The notes under the pieces are model-generated. The model saw nothing but the letters and a program-made list of their open reading frames with translations, made no database searches and had not been told where the DNA came from. Below, piece after piece: positions 1-5,534 of a stretch of 6,013 nucleotides of DNA. The position numbers were made by a program, and so were the translations under genes. Source of the stretch: Bacteroidota bacterium (lineage in GTDB: Bacteria; Bacteroidota; Rhodothermia; Rhodothermales; Bin80). Position 1 is the first letter of the stretch; each line of letters begins with the position of its first letter. The stretch is from NCBI GenBank assembly GCA_026702635.1, contig JAPPBZ010000326.1, positions 1 to 6,013 of the forward strand, written 5' to 3'.

Positions 1-1
1 C

Positions 2-640
2 TCATTCTCTGCTCTATTGGGGACGGTGGCCGTTGAGCGTATCGCTGATCTCCTTGTGTTGGGTTTTGGCCTACTCATCACTCTGGCATTCATCCGTGAA
101 CAACTGCAGTCCCTGCTTGAGCAACTGCCATTGCCACAACTGCCATGGGTATGGATTGCAATCTGTTGCCTGATAATTGCGATCGTGATCTATGTTGGAT
201 TTCGCTTGAAAATCACTGCCCCCCTGCGCAGCCGACTTATAGCACTGATCACCCAATTTACCAGTGGAATCAAAACGGTGTACCGTACACCCAAACGCTG
301 GCAGCTGATCTGGACAACGGTAATCATGTGGCTGATGTACGGCTTTATGGCCTACATCCCACTGTTAATGTTTGATCTGCATACTACGGCAGCTTTATCC
401 TACTGGGATGGCCTGGCAATCATGTTCATCGGGGTGCTGGGCATCCTGGTTCCTACACCGGGCGGCGCGGGCTCCTTCCACGGCATCACCATCCTGACAC
501 TGACATCCATATACGGGATCACGCGGCCGGATGCGGCGGCCTATGCCATTTTCGTTCATGGCGCACAACTGATTCTTTACCTTGCAATTGGAGGAGTGAT
601 TCTATTGACTTCCGCGGTTACCTCACGTGCCAAGACTTGA
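2..640 (+). CDS. Flippase-like integral membrane protein, LPG synthase TM / UPF0104 (YbhN) family, 3' part
   Basis: The open frame runs in from the left edge (no start in view) and ends at TGA 638-640, giving 212 visible residues. The first visible residues read SFSALLGTVAVERIADLL; the GTVxxERIxDL pattern is a hallmark of the lysylphosphatidylglycerol synthase transmembrane family (PF03706). A second family hallmark, PTPGGAGSFHG, lies in the last third (about 446-484). Hydrophobic segments are seen near 35-100, 145-205, 310-375, 405-460, 485-520 and 560-625, consistent with a polytopic inner-membrane protein of which a few N-terminal helices are missing. A TTG at 17 could be read as a start, but it lies inside the conserved motif, so the gene must begin upstream. 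Family members include the MprF membrane domain and YbhN-like proteins; no soluble aminoacyl-transferase domain follows, so it is not a full MprF. The transported or modified lipid is unknown. The gene is followed by a long non-coding gap, so it is probably the last gene of its transcript. Confidence 0.85.
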   Translation, partial: SFSALLGTVAVERIADLLVLGFGLLITLAFIREQLQSLLEQLPLPQLPWVWIAICCLIIAIVIYVGFRLKITAPLRSRLIALITQFTSGIKTVYRTPKRWQLIWTTVIMWLMYGFMAYIPLLMFDLHTTAALSYWDGLAIMFIGVLGILVPTPGGAGSFHGITILTLTSIYGITRPDAAAYAIFVHGAQLILYLAIGGVILLTSAVTSRAKT

Positions 641-697
641 AGAAGAACGGACAGTGGGTCTCACTAAAGTATGTGCCGCTCTACTGCAATTTTGTGA

Positions 698-735
698 CCA
701 AAATCCTGATGATTTTCTGCAAAAAAAGATTTTGG
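698..735. repeat. Overlapping short inverted repeats (CCAAAATC / GATTTTGG)
   Basis: CCAAAATC at 698-705 is the exact reverse complement of GATTTTGG at 728-735. The inner six bases AAAATC (700-705) are also complementary to GATTTT at 711-716, giving a smaller hairpin with a 5-base loop. The two pairings are mutually exclusive. It lies 58 bases after the stop of the membrane protein gene and could be a weak 3'-end structure. The run next to it is A-rich (seven A at 721-727) and not T-rich on the + strand, so it does not match an intrinsic terminator for that gene. Function unknown; chance is possible in an AT-rich stretch. Confidence 0.4.
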
Positions 736-902
736 ACTAAGGGAACGCAATGATGCTATCCAAAGGGGACAACCCAGGCACACAACAGCCTATCTTACGT
801 CCACTCTGAACGCCCCCAAGCTGCCGACCGCCTCCGCTAGCATGGCAAGCCTGTCCGAAAAATCTCAATAAATCTAGAAAAACCTATCCTCCCTGGCAAT
901 GT

Positions 903-924
903 AGAAGGAAGGCATCTTTCTTCT
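903..924 (+). repeat. Hairpin in the leader of the amidohydrolase gene
   Basis: AGAAGGAA (903-910) can pair with TTTCTTCT (917-924) through eight base pairs, one of them G-U in RNA, around a six-base loop GGCATC. The left arm is the only strongly purine-rich, Shine-Dalgarno-like sequence ahead of the amidohydrolase, but it sits about 38 bases before the ATG at 949, too far to serve that start. The structure is visible in sequence; a regulatory role is only inferred from its place just upstream of a second hairpin. Confidence 0.35.
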
Positions 925-934
925 CATCAAAATT

Positions 935-954
935 CAGCATGAAAATCCATGCTG
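935..954. promoter_or_regulatory. Perfect 7-bp dyad covering the amidohydrolase ATG
   Basis: CAGCATG at 935-941 and CATGCTG at 948-954 are exact reverse complements separated by AAAATC. The ATG at 949-951 lies inside the right arm. In RNA this would be a hairpin that occludes the start codon; in DNA it would be a symmetric site suited to a dimeric repressor. It could also mean that translation really starts at the next in-frame ATG, 973, just past the hairpin. The symmetry is directly visible; the role is inference. Confidence 0.4.
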
Positions 955-2415
955 TTAAGTTTCATCCTCTCTATGTACCAAGGCATCAAGATTAATAAAC
1001 GCATCCCCATTCATACGATATGGCTGATCGCATTACTGCTGACCCTGAGTATGGGATGCGCGGGAGATTCTGAACTTGGGGAAGATGACACCCGCCCCAT
1101 TCTAATTGATGGTGGGACGGTCGTGGTGATGGACAGCGCCGGAACGATCCTCGAAGGTGGCGCCGTACTAATTGAGGATGATCGCATTGCTGCGTTACTT
1201 GAGTTTGATGCACCTCGACCGGAAGGAGTCATGCGAGTTGATGCAACTGGGCATCTTGTGATTCCCGGCCTGATCAATACCCATGGGCATGCGGCCATGT
1301 CTCTTCTGCGTGGATTGGCTGACGACCTCCCCTTACTCACCTGGCTCAACGACTATATCTTCCCAGCAGAGGCCGCACTTGTGGAGCCGGATTTTGTCTA
1401 CTGGGGTACCTTGCTCTCTTCCATTGAGATGCTGAAAAGTGGCACCACCACCTTTGCGGACATGTACTACTTCCGTGACGATATTGTGAGAGCCTCGGCC
1501 GAAGCTGGGATTCGCATCATAACTGGCCCACACGTCATTGGCTTCCCCGCACCAGACTATGCCTCGCCAGAAGAATCGCTATCGGATGCGGCAGAATTCA
1601 TGGAGCGATATCAAGATCATCCCATTATTGTTCCGTCTGTCGCTGCCCATGCAGTCTATACCACACCTCTTTCAGACATCGAAGCTGCTTTCCGGCTTGC
1701 AGAGCGCTTTGATGCTCCATTTCAAATCCACGTACTTGAAGATTCCTCCGAGAACACAAATTTTCGCGAGTTAGCTGGCATGGGAGTCATTGAGGCACTC
1801 AACTCTATAGGTGTACTCCGCCCCGGGACTGTGCTGGCCCATTCGATCTACCTGTCCGATGAAGATATTTCACAGATTGCTGCAAGCGGCGCCGGAATTG
1901 CACATAACCCCCAAAGTAATATGAAGCTTGGAATCGCAAAAACAGCTCCGGTCACTAAGGCACTCTCTGCAGGAATTCCGGTGGGACTCGGAACAGACGG
2001 CCCCGCCTCCAACAATGATCTTGATCTGTTTGATGAAATGGATACCGCTGCAAAAGTTCATAAATTGGCGCTCGGTGACCCCGCTGCCCTGCCAGCGGAA
2101 ACCGTCTTCCGAATGGCTACCATGGGCAGCGCACGGGTACTGAATCTGCACGAAGAAATTGGCTCATTAGAACCGGGGAAGCGCGCCGATGTCGTACTTG
2201 TTGACATGGATCGTGCAGGACTGACACCGCATTACCGTGTCTACTCACACTTGGTGTATGCAGTAAGTGGAAGTGATGTCAATACTGTAATCGTGAACGG
2301 TCGTATCGTCGTTCAAGACCGTGAAATCCTCACCGTGGACGAAAAAGAGGTCATTGAAAGAGCACGCACATTCGGAGACCAAGTACAGCAAGTGATAGCT
2401 GAATTAGGTAGATAG
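949..2415 (+). CDS. Lipoprotein-type amidohydrolase, MTA/SAH deaminase (MtaD/SsnA-like) family
   Basis: A 488-residue amidohydrolase-superfamily enzyme that, by family, hydrolytically deaminates adenine-type nucleosides (5'-methylthioadenosine, S-adenosylhomocysteine, adenosine) or related purines at a metal centre in a TIM barrel. Visible catalytic residues: the HxH pair H112/H114 in NTHGHAAM, then RGLADDLPLLTWL; H261 and E264 in the HVLE motif; H298 in LAHS; H319 in AHNPQSN; D350 in GLGTDGPASNNDLD. The C-terminal beta segment (EIGSLEPGKRADVVLVD) is also typical. Cytosolic family members lack an export signal; here residues 9-37 form basic (KINKR), hydrophobic (IWLIALLLTL) and SMGC segments, matching the lipoprotein pattern with Cys37, followed by acidic residues (GDSELGEDD). 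Start choice is uncertain: ATG 949 is in a hairpin, while ATG 973 gives a more normal 28-residue signal; neither has a clear ribosome site. Substrate is not decidable from sequence. It faces the rlmB end convergently. Confidence 0.9.
   Translation: MLLSFILSMYQGIKINKRIPIHTIWLIALLLTLSMGCAGDSELGEDDTRPILIDGGTVVVMDSAGTILEGGAVLIEDDRIAALLEFDAPRPEGVMRVDATGHLVIPGLINTHGHAAMSLLRGLADDLPLLTWLNDYIFPAEAALVEPDFVYWGTLLSSIEMLKSGTTTFADMYYFRDDIVRASAEAGIRIITGPHVIGFPAPDYASPEESLSDAAEFMERYQDHPIIVPSVAAHAVYTTPLSDIEAAFRLAERFDAPFQIHVLEDSSENTNFRELAGMGVIEALNSIGVLRPGTVLAHSIYLSDEDISQIAASGAGIAHNPQSNMKLGIAKTAPVTKALSAGIPVGLGTDGPASNNDLDLFDEMDTAAKVHKLALGDPAALPAETVFRMATMGSARVLNLHEEIGSLEPGKRADVVLVDMDRAGLTPHYRVYSHLVYAVSGSDVNTVIVNGRIVVQDREILTVDEKEVIERARTFGDQVQQVIAELGR
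973..1059 (+). other. Lipoprotein signal peptide of the amidohydrolase
   Basis: Counting from the ATG at 973, the peptide has a short N-region with three lysines or arginines (KINKR), a hydrophobic core (IHTIWLIALLLTLS) free of charge, and the cleavage box S-M-G before Cys (codon 1057-1059). It fits the relaxed lipoprotein attachment pattern, although Ser at -3 is less usual than Leu. Residue +2 is Ala, not Asp, so the enterobacterial inner-membrane retention signal is absent. The acidic residues that follow recall surface-export signals described for Bacteroidota lipoproteins; that last point is inference. Confidence 0.75.
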
Positions 2416-2491
2416 TGACCGATACTTCGATTGAAATGGAGCAGGCCGTCACCGATTCTGCTTCGGCGCGACAAAGAAATCCATTTTTCGT
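2416..2491. other. Convergent intergenic gap, no clear terminator
   Basis: Seventy-six bases lie between two genes that end facing each other. Candidate stems are weak: AGCAG/CTGCT and GCCG/CGGC inside 2440-2468 overlap and exclude each other, and ATTGAA/TTCAAT plus ATGG/CCAT (2430-2439 with 2481-2496, the right arm running into the rlmB stop codon) would close a large loop with a six-base bulge. No stem is followed by a good T tract on either strand. Ends may be formed by Rho or by read-through. Confidence 0.4.
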
Positions 2492-3253
2492 TCAATTCCT
2501 GTAGCCCGGCTGAAAAGCCAGCGCCAAGAGGACGCCGGTCGCGACGGACGCATTCAGTGATTCGACATCCCCATCCATTGGAATCGAGACCAGACGGTCG
2601 CAGATACGTTCCGTATCCGGGAATAATCCTCGCCCCTCGCTGCCGATCACCAGTGCGACAGGACAGTTCCAGTCCATCTCCCAGATCGAATGCGCTCCGT
2701 GGGCCGCTGTACCATACACAAAATAACCCCGTTCCTTTAGCTCGGGAATTACATCTGCAAGCCGACCAACGCGAGCTATCGGCATCCGCAGCGCAGTGCC
2801 ACTGCTAGCCTTGACCATAGCCGCATTGACCGGGGCCATGTGATGAGCACATACAATGAGTCCCTGAACACCAAATGCAACGGCCGAACGGACGATAGCG
2901 CCAAAATTTCGGGGATCCTGAATCCCATCCAGCAACAATAACCGCGGGCGCTGTGCCCGTACCGTATCAAGGTCCGCTGCAATGTCTTTTAACATCACCG
3001 AATAATCCGCATAGGAAAACGCAGCCTGAAATGCTACAGCTCCTTGATGCGTCATCCCATCTGCCAAACGCCGTAGTCCGTCCTTTGGCAACATTTGAAC
3101 CGGAATCCCCGCTCTGGTTGCAAGGCTTCGAATTTGGTTCAAACCGCGAGCATCTCGTTGAAGACATACCTTCTCCAGTGATTCGGGGGCGCGCTCCAAT
3201 GCCTCCCGGACCGCATTGCGTCCGGCAATGATGAGTGGGGGATCAACGGACAT
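2492..3253 (-). CDS. rlmB: 23S rRNA (guanosine-2'-O-)methyltransferase, RlmB/TrmH (SpoU) family
   Basis: A 253-residue SPOUT-class enzyme, close to the roughly 245 residues usual for RlmB. It transfers a methyl group from S-adenosylmethionine to the 2'-OH of a guanosine in 23S rRNA (G2251 in E. coli numbering). The N-terminal part (about 1-75: IIAGRNAVREAL, then THQGAVA) matches the small RNA-binding substrate domain. The knotted catalytic domain shows all three SpoU motifs: LDGIQDPRNFGAIVRSA (about 108-124, with Asn116 and Arg122), VIGSEGRGL (202-210) and IPMDGDVESLNASVATG (224-240). The ATG at 3253 is chosen because homologous sequence begins there; the frame is open further up to 3298 but that stretch is Trp-rich and lies inside the preceding gene. 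With this start it overlaps the decarboxylase stop by 11 nt, indicating translational coupling. A weak GGTGGG lies 14 bases upstream. Last gene of the cluster. The exact methylated position is inferred from the family; other 2'-O-ribose methyltransferases look similar. Confidence 0.9.
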   Translation of the reverse strand: MSVDPPLIIAGRNAVREALERAPESLEKVCLQRDARGLNQIRSLATRAGIPVQMLPKDGLRRLADGMTHQGAVAFQAAFSYADYSVMLKDIAADLDTVRAQRPRLLLLDGIQDPRNFGAIVRSAVAFGVQGLIVCAHHMAPVNAAMVKASSGTALRMPIARVGRLADVIPELKERGYFVYGTAAHGAHSIWEMDWNCPVALVIGSEGRGLFPDTERICDRLVSIPMDGDVESLNASVATGVLLALAFQPGYRN

Positions 3254-4640
3254 GAGACTGTACAAAACCCACCAGAGAGTCCACCAGCGATTCTGCAAAA
3301 TTCGCCTGCTCAGGACGCATCAGGACACTTCTCAGAATTCGAACACTTTCCTGATCTATCTCTACATCAGGTATGCGGGCACGTAAATCTGCCGACTGTA
3401 CACGAAGGACGCTCAGAAACACCGGATTCATCGTCGAGGACATCGAATTTTCAAAAAGTGCCTGAGAAGCTCGGTCAATAGCGCTGACAGAATTTGGCTT
3501 TGCCTCGGGGTAATAACACGCGATATCCAGTTCTGGCTTTCCCCAGCTTCTGAGCGGGGTATCCTCCAGTGCAGCATGCCAGCGCTGTGCGGCCTCTAAA
3601 CAGGAAGAGAGTATAGGACCCAGGCCCTCATCTGCAGATAATGGCAACAGCTGCAGAGTCAGCCACAATGCCCCCGCTGCCGCACCGGCACGCGAGCACT
3701 CCAAGCTGATTTCACCCAGATGCAGATCCTCACTCGTAAAGTAAGTGTATGGAGAATCATGCAAATAGTGCTTCGCCATCTTTGGGTCACGATAGAGAAT
3801 ACATCCGCAGCCATATGGCTGAAGTCCGTGTTTATGGGGGTCCAAGACAACTGAATCCGCGTCTTTGATTGCGTCAAGGTTTTTGGCAACCACGGGATCC
3901 AATATCTCGCTCCTCTTCAGCAGCCTGAAGAACCCTCCGTATGCAGCATCCACATGAACTCGCGCGCCATATTGCTGGCACAGAGGGATCGCTTCCGCTA
4001 TCGAATCTACCGTTCCCAAGCCGGTCGTGCCAGCAGTCAGAACGACCGTTCCGATCTTCTGAGACCGGAGAGCCTTTTCGAGTGCCTCCAGGTCCATTCG
4101 ACCATTTGTATCAGCGGCAATATTCTCTACCGATACACCCAGCACATGGCCCATGCGGGCATGCGTGTAATGGGCTTCCTGGCTGACCGCGATCGTTTTG
4201 TCTGGGTGCTCCTCCCGGCTCACAAAGAGCGCCTCCAGATTGGCAATCGTTCCACTACTGGTCAGATGTCCCAACGCATTTATCGGGAACTCGAACATCT
4301 TGGCCAGTTCGATGACAACCTCTTTTTCCATTGCCGCCGTTGGCGGCCCTCCATCCAGCGCATGGTTGTTCGGATTGATGCGCATGGCCGTAAGGTATCC
4401 CAGAATCGCAACTGGATGCGGTGGTTTGAGCATCTGTCCCGCATAACGGGGATGGAAGAAGGGATAATTCCCCGTGAGCCGATTCACATAGACTTCATAC
4501 GAGGCACTCAGAGCCTCATGGTCTACACGAAGGGATGGATGCGGCTCATAGGGACCCCAACGTGCTTCCCATGTGCTCACGCAACGATCTGCCTCTTTGA
4601 GCCAGGCCCCGAGCGACTGGGCTGCAGTGGTCTGGGTCAT
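3243..4640 (-). CDS. PLP-dependent group II amino-acid decarboxylase, substrate unknown
   Basis: A 465-residue fold-type I pyridoxal-phosphate enzyme of the group II decarboxylase family (PF00282: glutamate, aromatic amino acid, diaminobutyrate, tyrosine/aspartate decarboxylases). Visible landmarks: HPRYAGQM (63-70) and INPNNHALDGGPPTAAMEKEV (88-108) in the N-terminal part; GHLTSSGTIANLEAL (124-138), the phosphate-binding loop; H157 in EAHYTHAR, expected to stack on the cofactor ring; TAGTTGLGTVDSI (202-214); D231 in HVDAAYGG, which would bind the pyridine nitrogen; and DPHKHG with K270, the Schiff-base lysine. The CSRAGAAAGALW stretch (315-326) is also family-typical. The start at 4640 is favoured over the longer frame from 4685, since GGAG at 4649-4652 lies 8 bases upstream and 4685 is inside lgt. 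It begins 1 nt after the lgt stop and overlaps rlmB by 11 nt. The product would be an amine or a beta-/gamma-amino acid; the sequence alone does not fix the substrate, so I give no symbol. Confidence 0.9.
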   Translation of the reverse strand: MTQTTAAQSLGAWLKEADRCVSTWEARWGPYEPHPSLRVDHEALSASYEVYVNRLTGNYPFFHPRYAGQMLKPPHPVAILGYLTAMRINPNNHALDGGPPTAAMEKEVVIELAKMFEFPINALGHLTSSGTIANLEALFVSREEHPDKTIAVSQEAHYTHARMGHVLGVSVENIAADTNGRMDLEALEKALRSQKIGTVVLTAGTTGLGTVDSIAEAIPLCQQYGARVHVDAAYGGFFRLLKRSEILDPVVAKNLDAIKDADSVVLDPHKHGLQPYGCGCILYRDPKMAKHYLHDSPYTYFTSEDLHLGEISLECSRAGAAAGALWLTLQLLPLSADEGLGPILSSCLEAAQRWHAALEDTPLRSWGKPELDIACYYPEAKPNSVSAIDRASQALFENSMSSTMNPVFLSVLRVQSADLRARIPDVEIDQESVRILRSVLMRPEQANFAESLVDSLVGFVQSHVR

Positions 4641-4641
4641 G

Positions 4642-5532
4642 CTATTTTCTCCGGGTTGTAAATACCAGCCCTGCGATCCCCACAAGAATCATAATCACCG
4701 AGATCACTTCTGCCTGTGTGACCTCCAGACCGATAAATTCAAACACATTGTTGACCCGGATCTGCTCAATCAAGAGACGTTCGACACCAAAAAACAGTAC
4801 GGTAAGCGATGCCAGCCAACCTGCGCGGAACGGATGATTACGTAAGCTCATCAGCACTCCAAATAATACTGTCGCCATCACAAATTCGTAGATGGATGTT
4901 GGATAAACACCCGATTCGGGCAATGTCTGGCCAAGAATATTATTCGGGTAGGTCTCTCCCCAAAGCCAATCTGGTATAAAGCTTGGTTGTATGTCTGGAT
5001 TTGAGGGAATTCCCCAATCTCCGTCCCCCGCGAGATGACATCCGATCCGTCCGATCCCATACGCCAACATGACTGTCGGCAGCGTGGCATCAATAAAAAG
5101 GGGCAAGTGAACGCCGTGCTTGCGAACATACCATATAATTCCGACTGCGGCAAAGATCAATCCCCCATAAAAGGTGAGCCCGCCCTGAGAAAAAATCATT
5201 CCACCGGGGTCAACCATGAAATCTCCCCAGTTCTCCAGAATATGAAAAATCTTTGCTCCGATAATGCCTCCAATAACTGCAATCACTGTAATTGTGCCCA
5301 CCAGCGATGCCGGACTTGTATCGACGTTTTGTTTTTGCTTACGCCCTTTCTTTGCGGGAATCTGTACAGATTGAAGCTTTCCCGTTTGATATAACCGATC
5401 AAGCTCACGTCGCATGAGCCAAGCAGCCACCAGGAACCCGGTGGCCATCATTGCACCAAATGAATAGATCGTAATTGATTCCATACCCAAAAAATCAACG
5501 GGAATCGGAATCTCAAGGAGACGTGGATACAT
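4642..5532 (-). CDS. lgt: Prolipoprotein diacylglyceryl transferase
   Basis: A 296-residue polytopic inner-membrane enzyme, the first step of lipoprotein maturation: it transfers diacylglycerol from phosphatidylglycerol to the lipobox cysteine. Several hydrophobic helices are apparent (about 20-40, 76-98, 115-135, 146-162, 212-230, 236-252, 272-291). Family features: TIYSFGAMMATGF near the N-terminus, SQGGLTFYGGLI (115-126), the signature GRIGCHLAGDGDWG (161-174), YPTSIYE (210-216) and the C-terminal ERLLIEQIRVN (251-261). Arg162 aligns with E. coli Arg143. The signature departs from GRxGNFxNxE: Cys165 and Asp170 stand at the E. coli Asn146 and Glu151 positions and one residue is inserted; Tyr122 replaces His103. 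I recall this variant as usual in Bacteroidota-type Lgt. A lysine-rich loop (60-68) between the first helices is longer than in E. coli. It starts 2 nt after the hisS stop without a visible ribosome site, so coupling to hisS translation is likely. A potential client, the lipoprotein amidohydrolase, is encoded in the same window. Confidence 0.93.
   Translation of the reverse strand: MYPRLLEIPIPVDFLGMESITIYSFGAMMATGFLVAAWLMRRELDRLYQTGKLQSVQIPAKKGRKQKQNVDTSPASLVGTITVIAVIGGIIGAKIFHILENWGDFMVDPGGMIFSQGGLTFYGGLIFAAVGIIWYVRKHGVHLPLFIDATLPTVMLAYGIGRIGCHLAGDGDWGIPSNPDIQPSFIPDWLWGETYPNNILGQTLPESGVYPTSIYEFVMATVLFGVLMSLRNHPFRAGWLASLTVLFFGVERLLIEQIRVNNVFEFIGLEVTQAEVISVIMILVGIAGLVFTTRRK
4649..4652 (-). promoter_or_regulatory. 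Ribosome binding site of the decarboxylase
   Basis: GGAG on the - strand, 8 bases before the ATG at 4640, within the last codons of lgt. It is the only well-spaced Shine-Dalgarno match among the gene starts in this window, and it decides the start of the decarboxylase. Confidence 0.65.
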
Positions 5533-5534
5533 AA

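Larger units (their letters stand above)
641..948. other. Intergenic region with short inverted repeats, no gene seen
   Basis: About 308 bases separate the membrane protein stop from the amidohydrolase start. I find no convincing gene in either strand. The longest start-to-stop frame with a ribosome-site-like sequence is 19 codons (750-809). The region is richer in A and T from 690 to 735 and from 855 to 948. It holds two families of short dyads, listed separately: 698-735 and 903-954. I could not identify a promoter with two good boxes in a sensible spacing, although the region must carry the promoter for the downstream amidohydrolase unless that gene is read from far upstream. Confidence 0.6.

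Noticed and set aside
17..19. TTG as a real start of the membrane protein
   Set aside because: The frame is open to the left edge and the conserved GTVAVERI motif begins right after it, where family proteins already have upstream helices.
750..809. 19-codon frame with an AAGGG ahead of two ATGs
   Set aside because: Too short, with no hydrophobic or family pattern; one purine run near an ATG in 300 bases is expected by chance.
939..995. 18-codon upstream frame (MKIHAVKF...) overlapping the deaminase start
   Set aside because: No ribosome site and no attenuator-like codon run; its ATG is simply part of the dyad's left arm and the following base.
2430..2496. Imperfect stem ATTGAA/ATGG with CCAT/TTCAAT as terminator
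   Set aside because: Large loop, a six-base bulge and no following T tract; the right arm also overlaps the rlmB stop codon.
3254..3298. N-terminal extension of rlmB from the ATG at 3298
   Set aside because: The added residues are Trp-rich, unlike the family, and fully overlap the decarboxylase coding region; ATG 3253 matches the usual RlmB start.
3954..4661. Long + strand open frame (235 codons) across the decarboxylase gene
   Set aside because: It lies entirely antisense to a well-supported enzyme, its translation shows no recognisable family pattern, and it is best explained as a by-product of codon use on the other strand.
4641..4685. Longer decarboxylase start at 4685
   Set aside because: It would overlap lgt by over 40 bases, while the ATG at 4640 has a good GGAG at 8 bases and follows the lgt stop directly.
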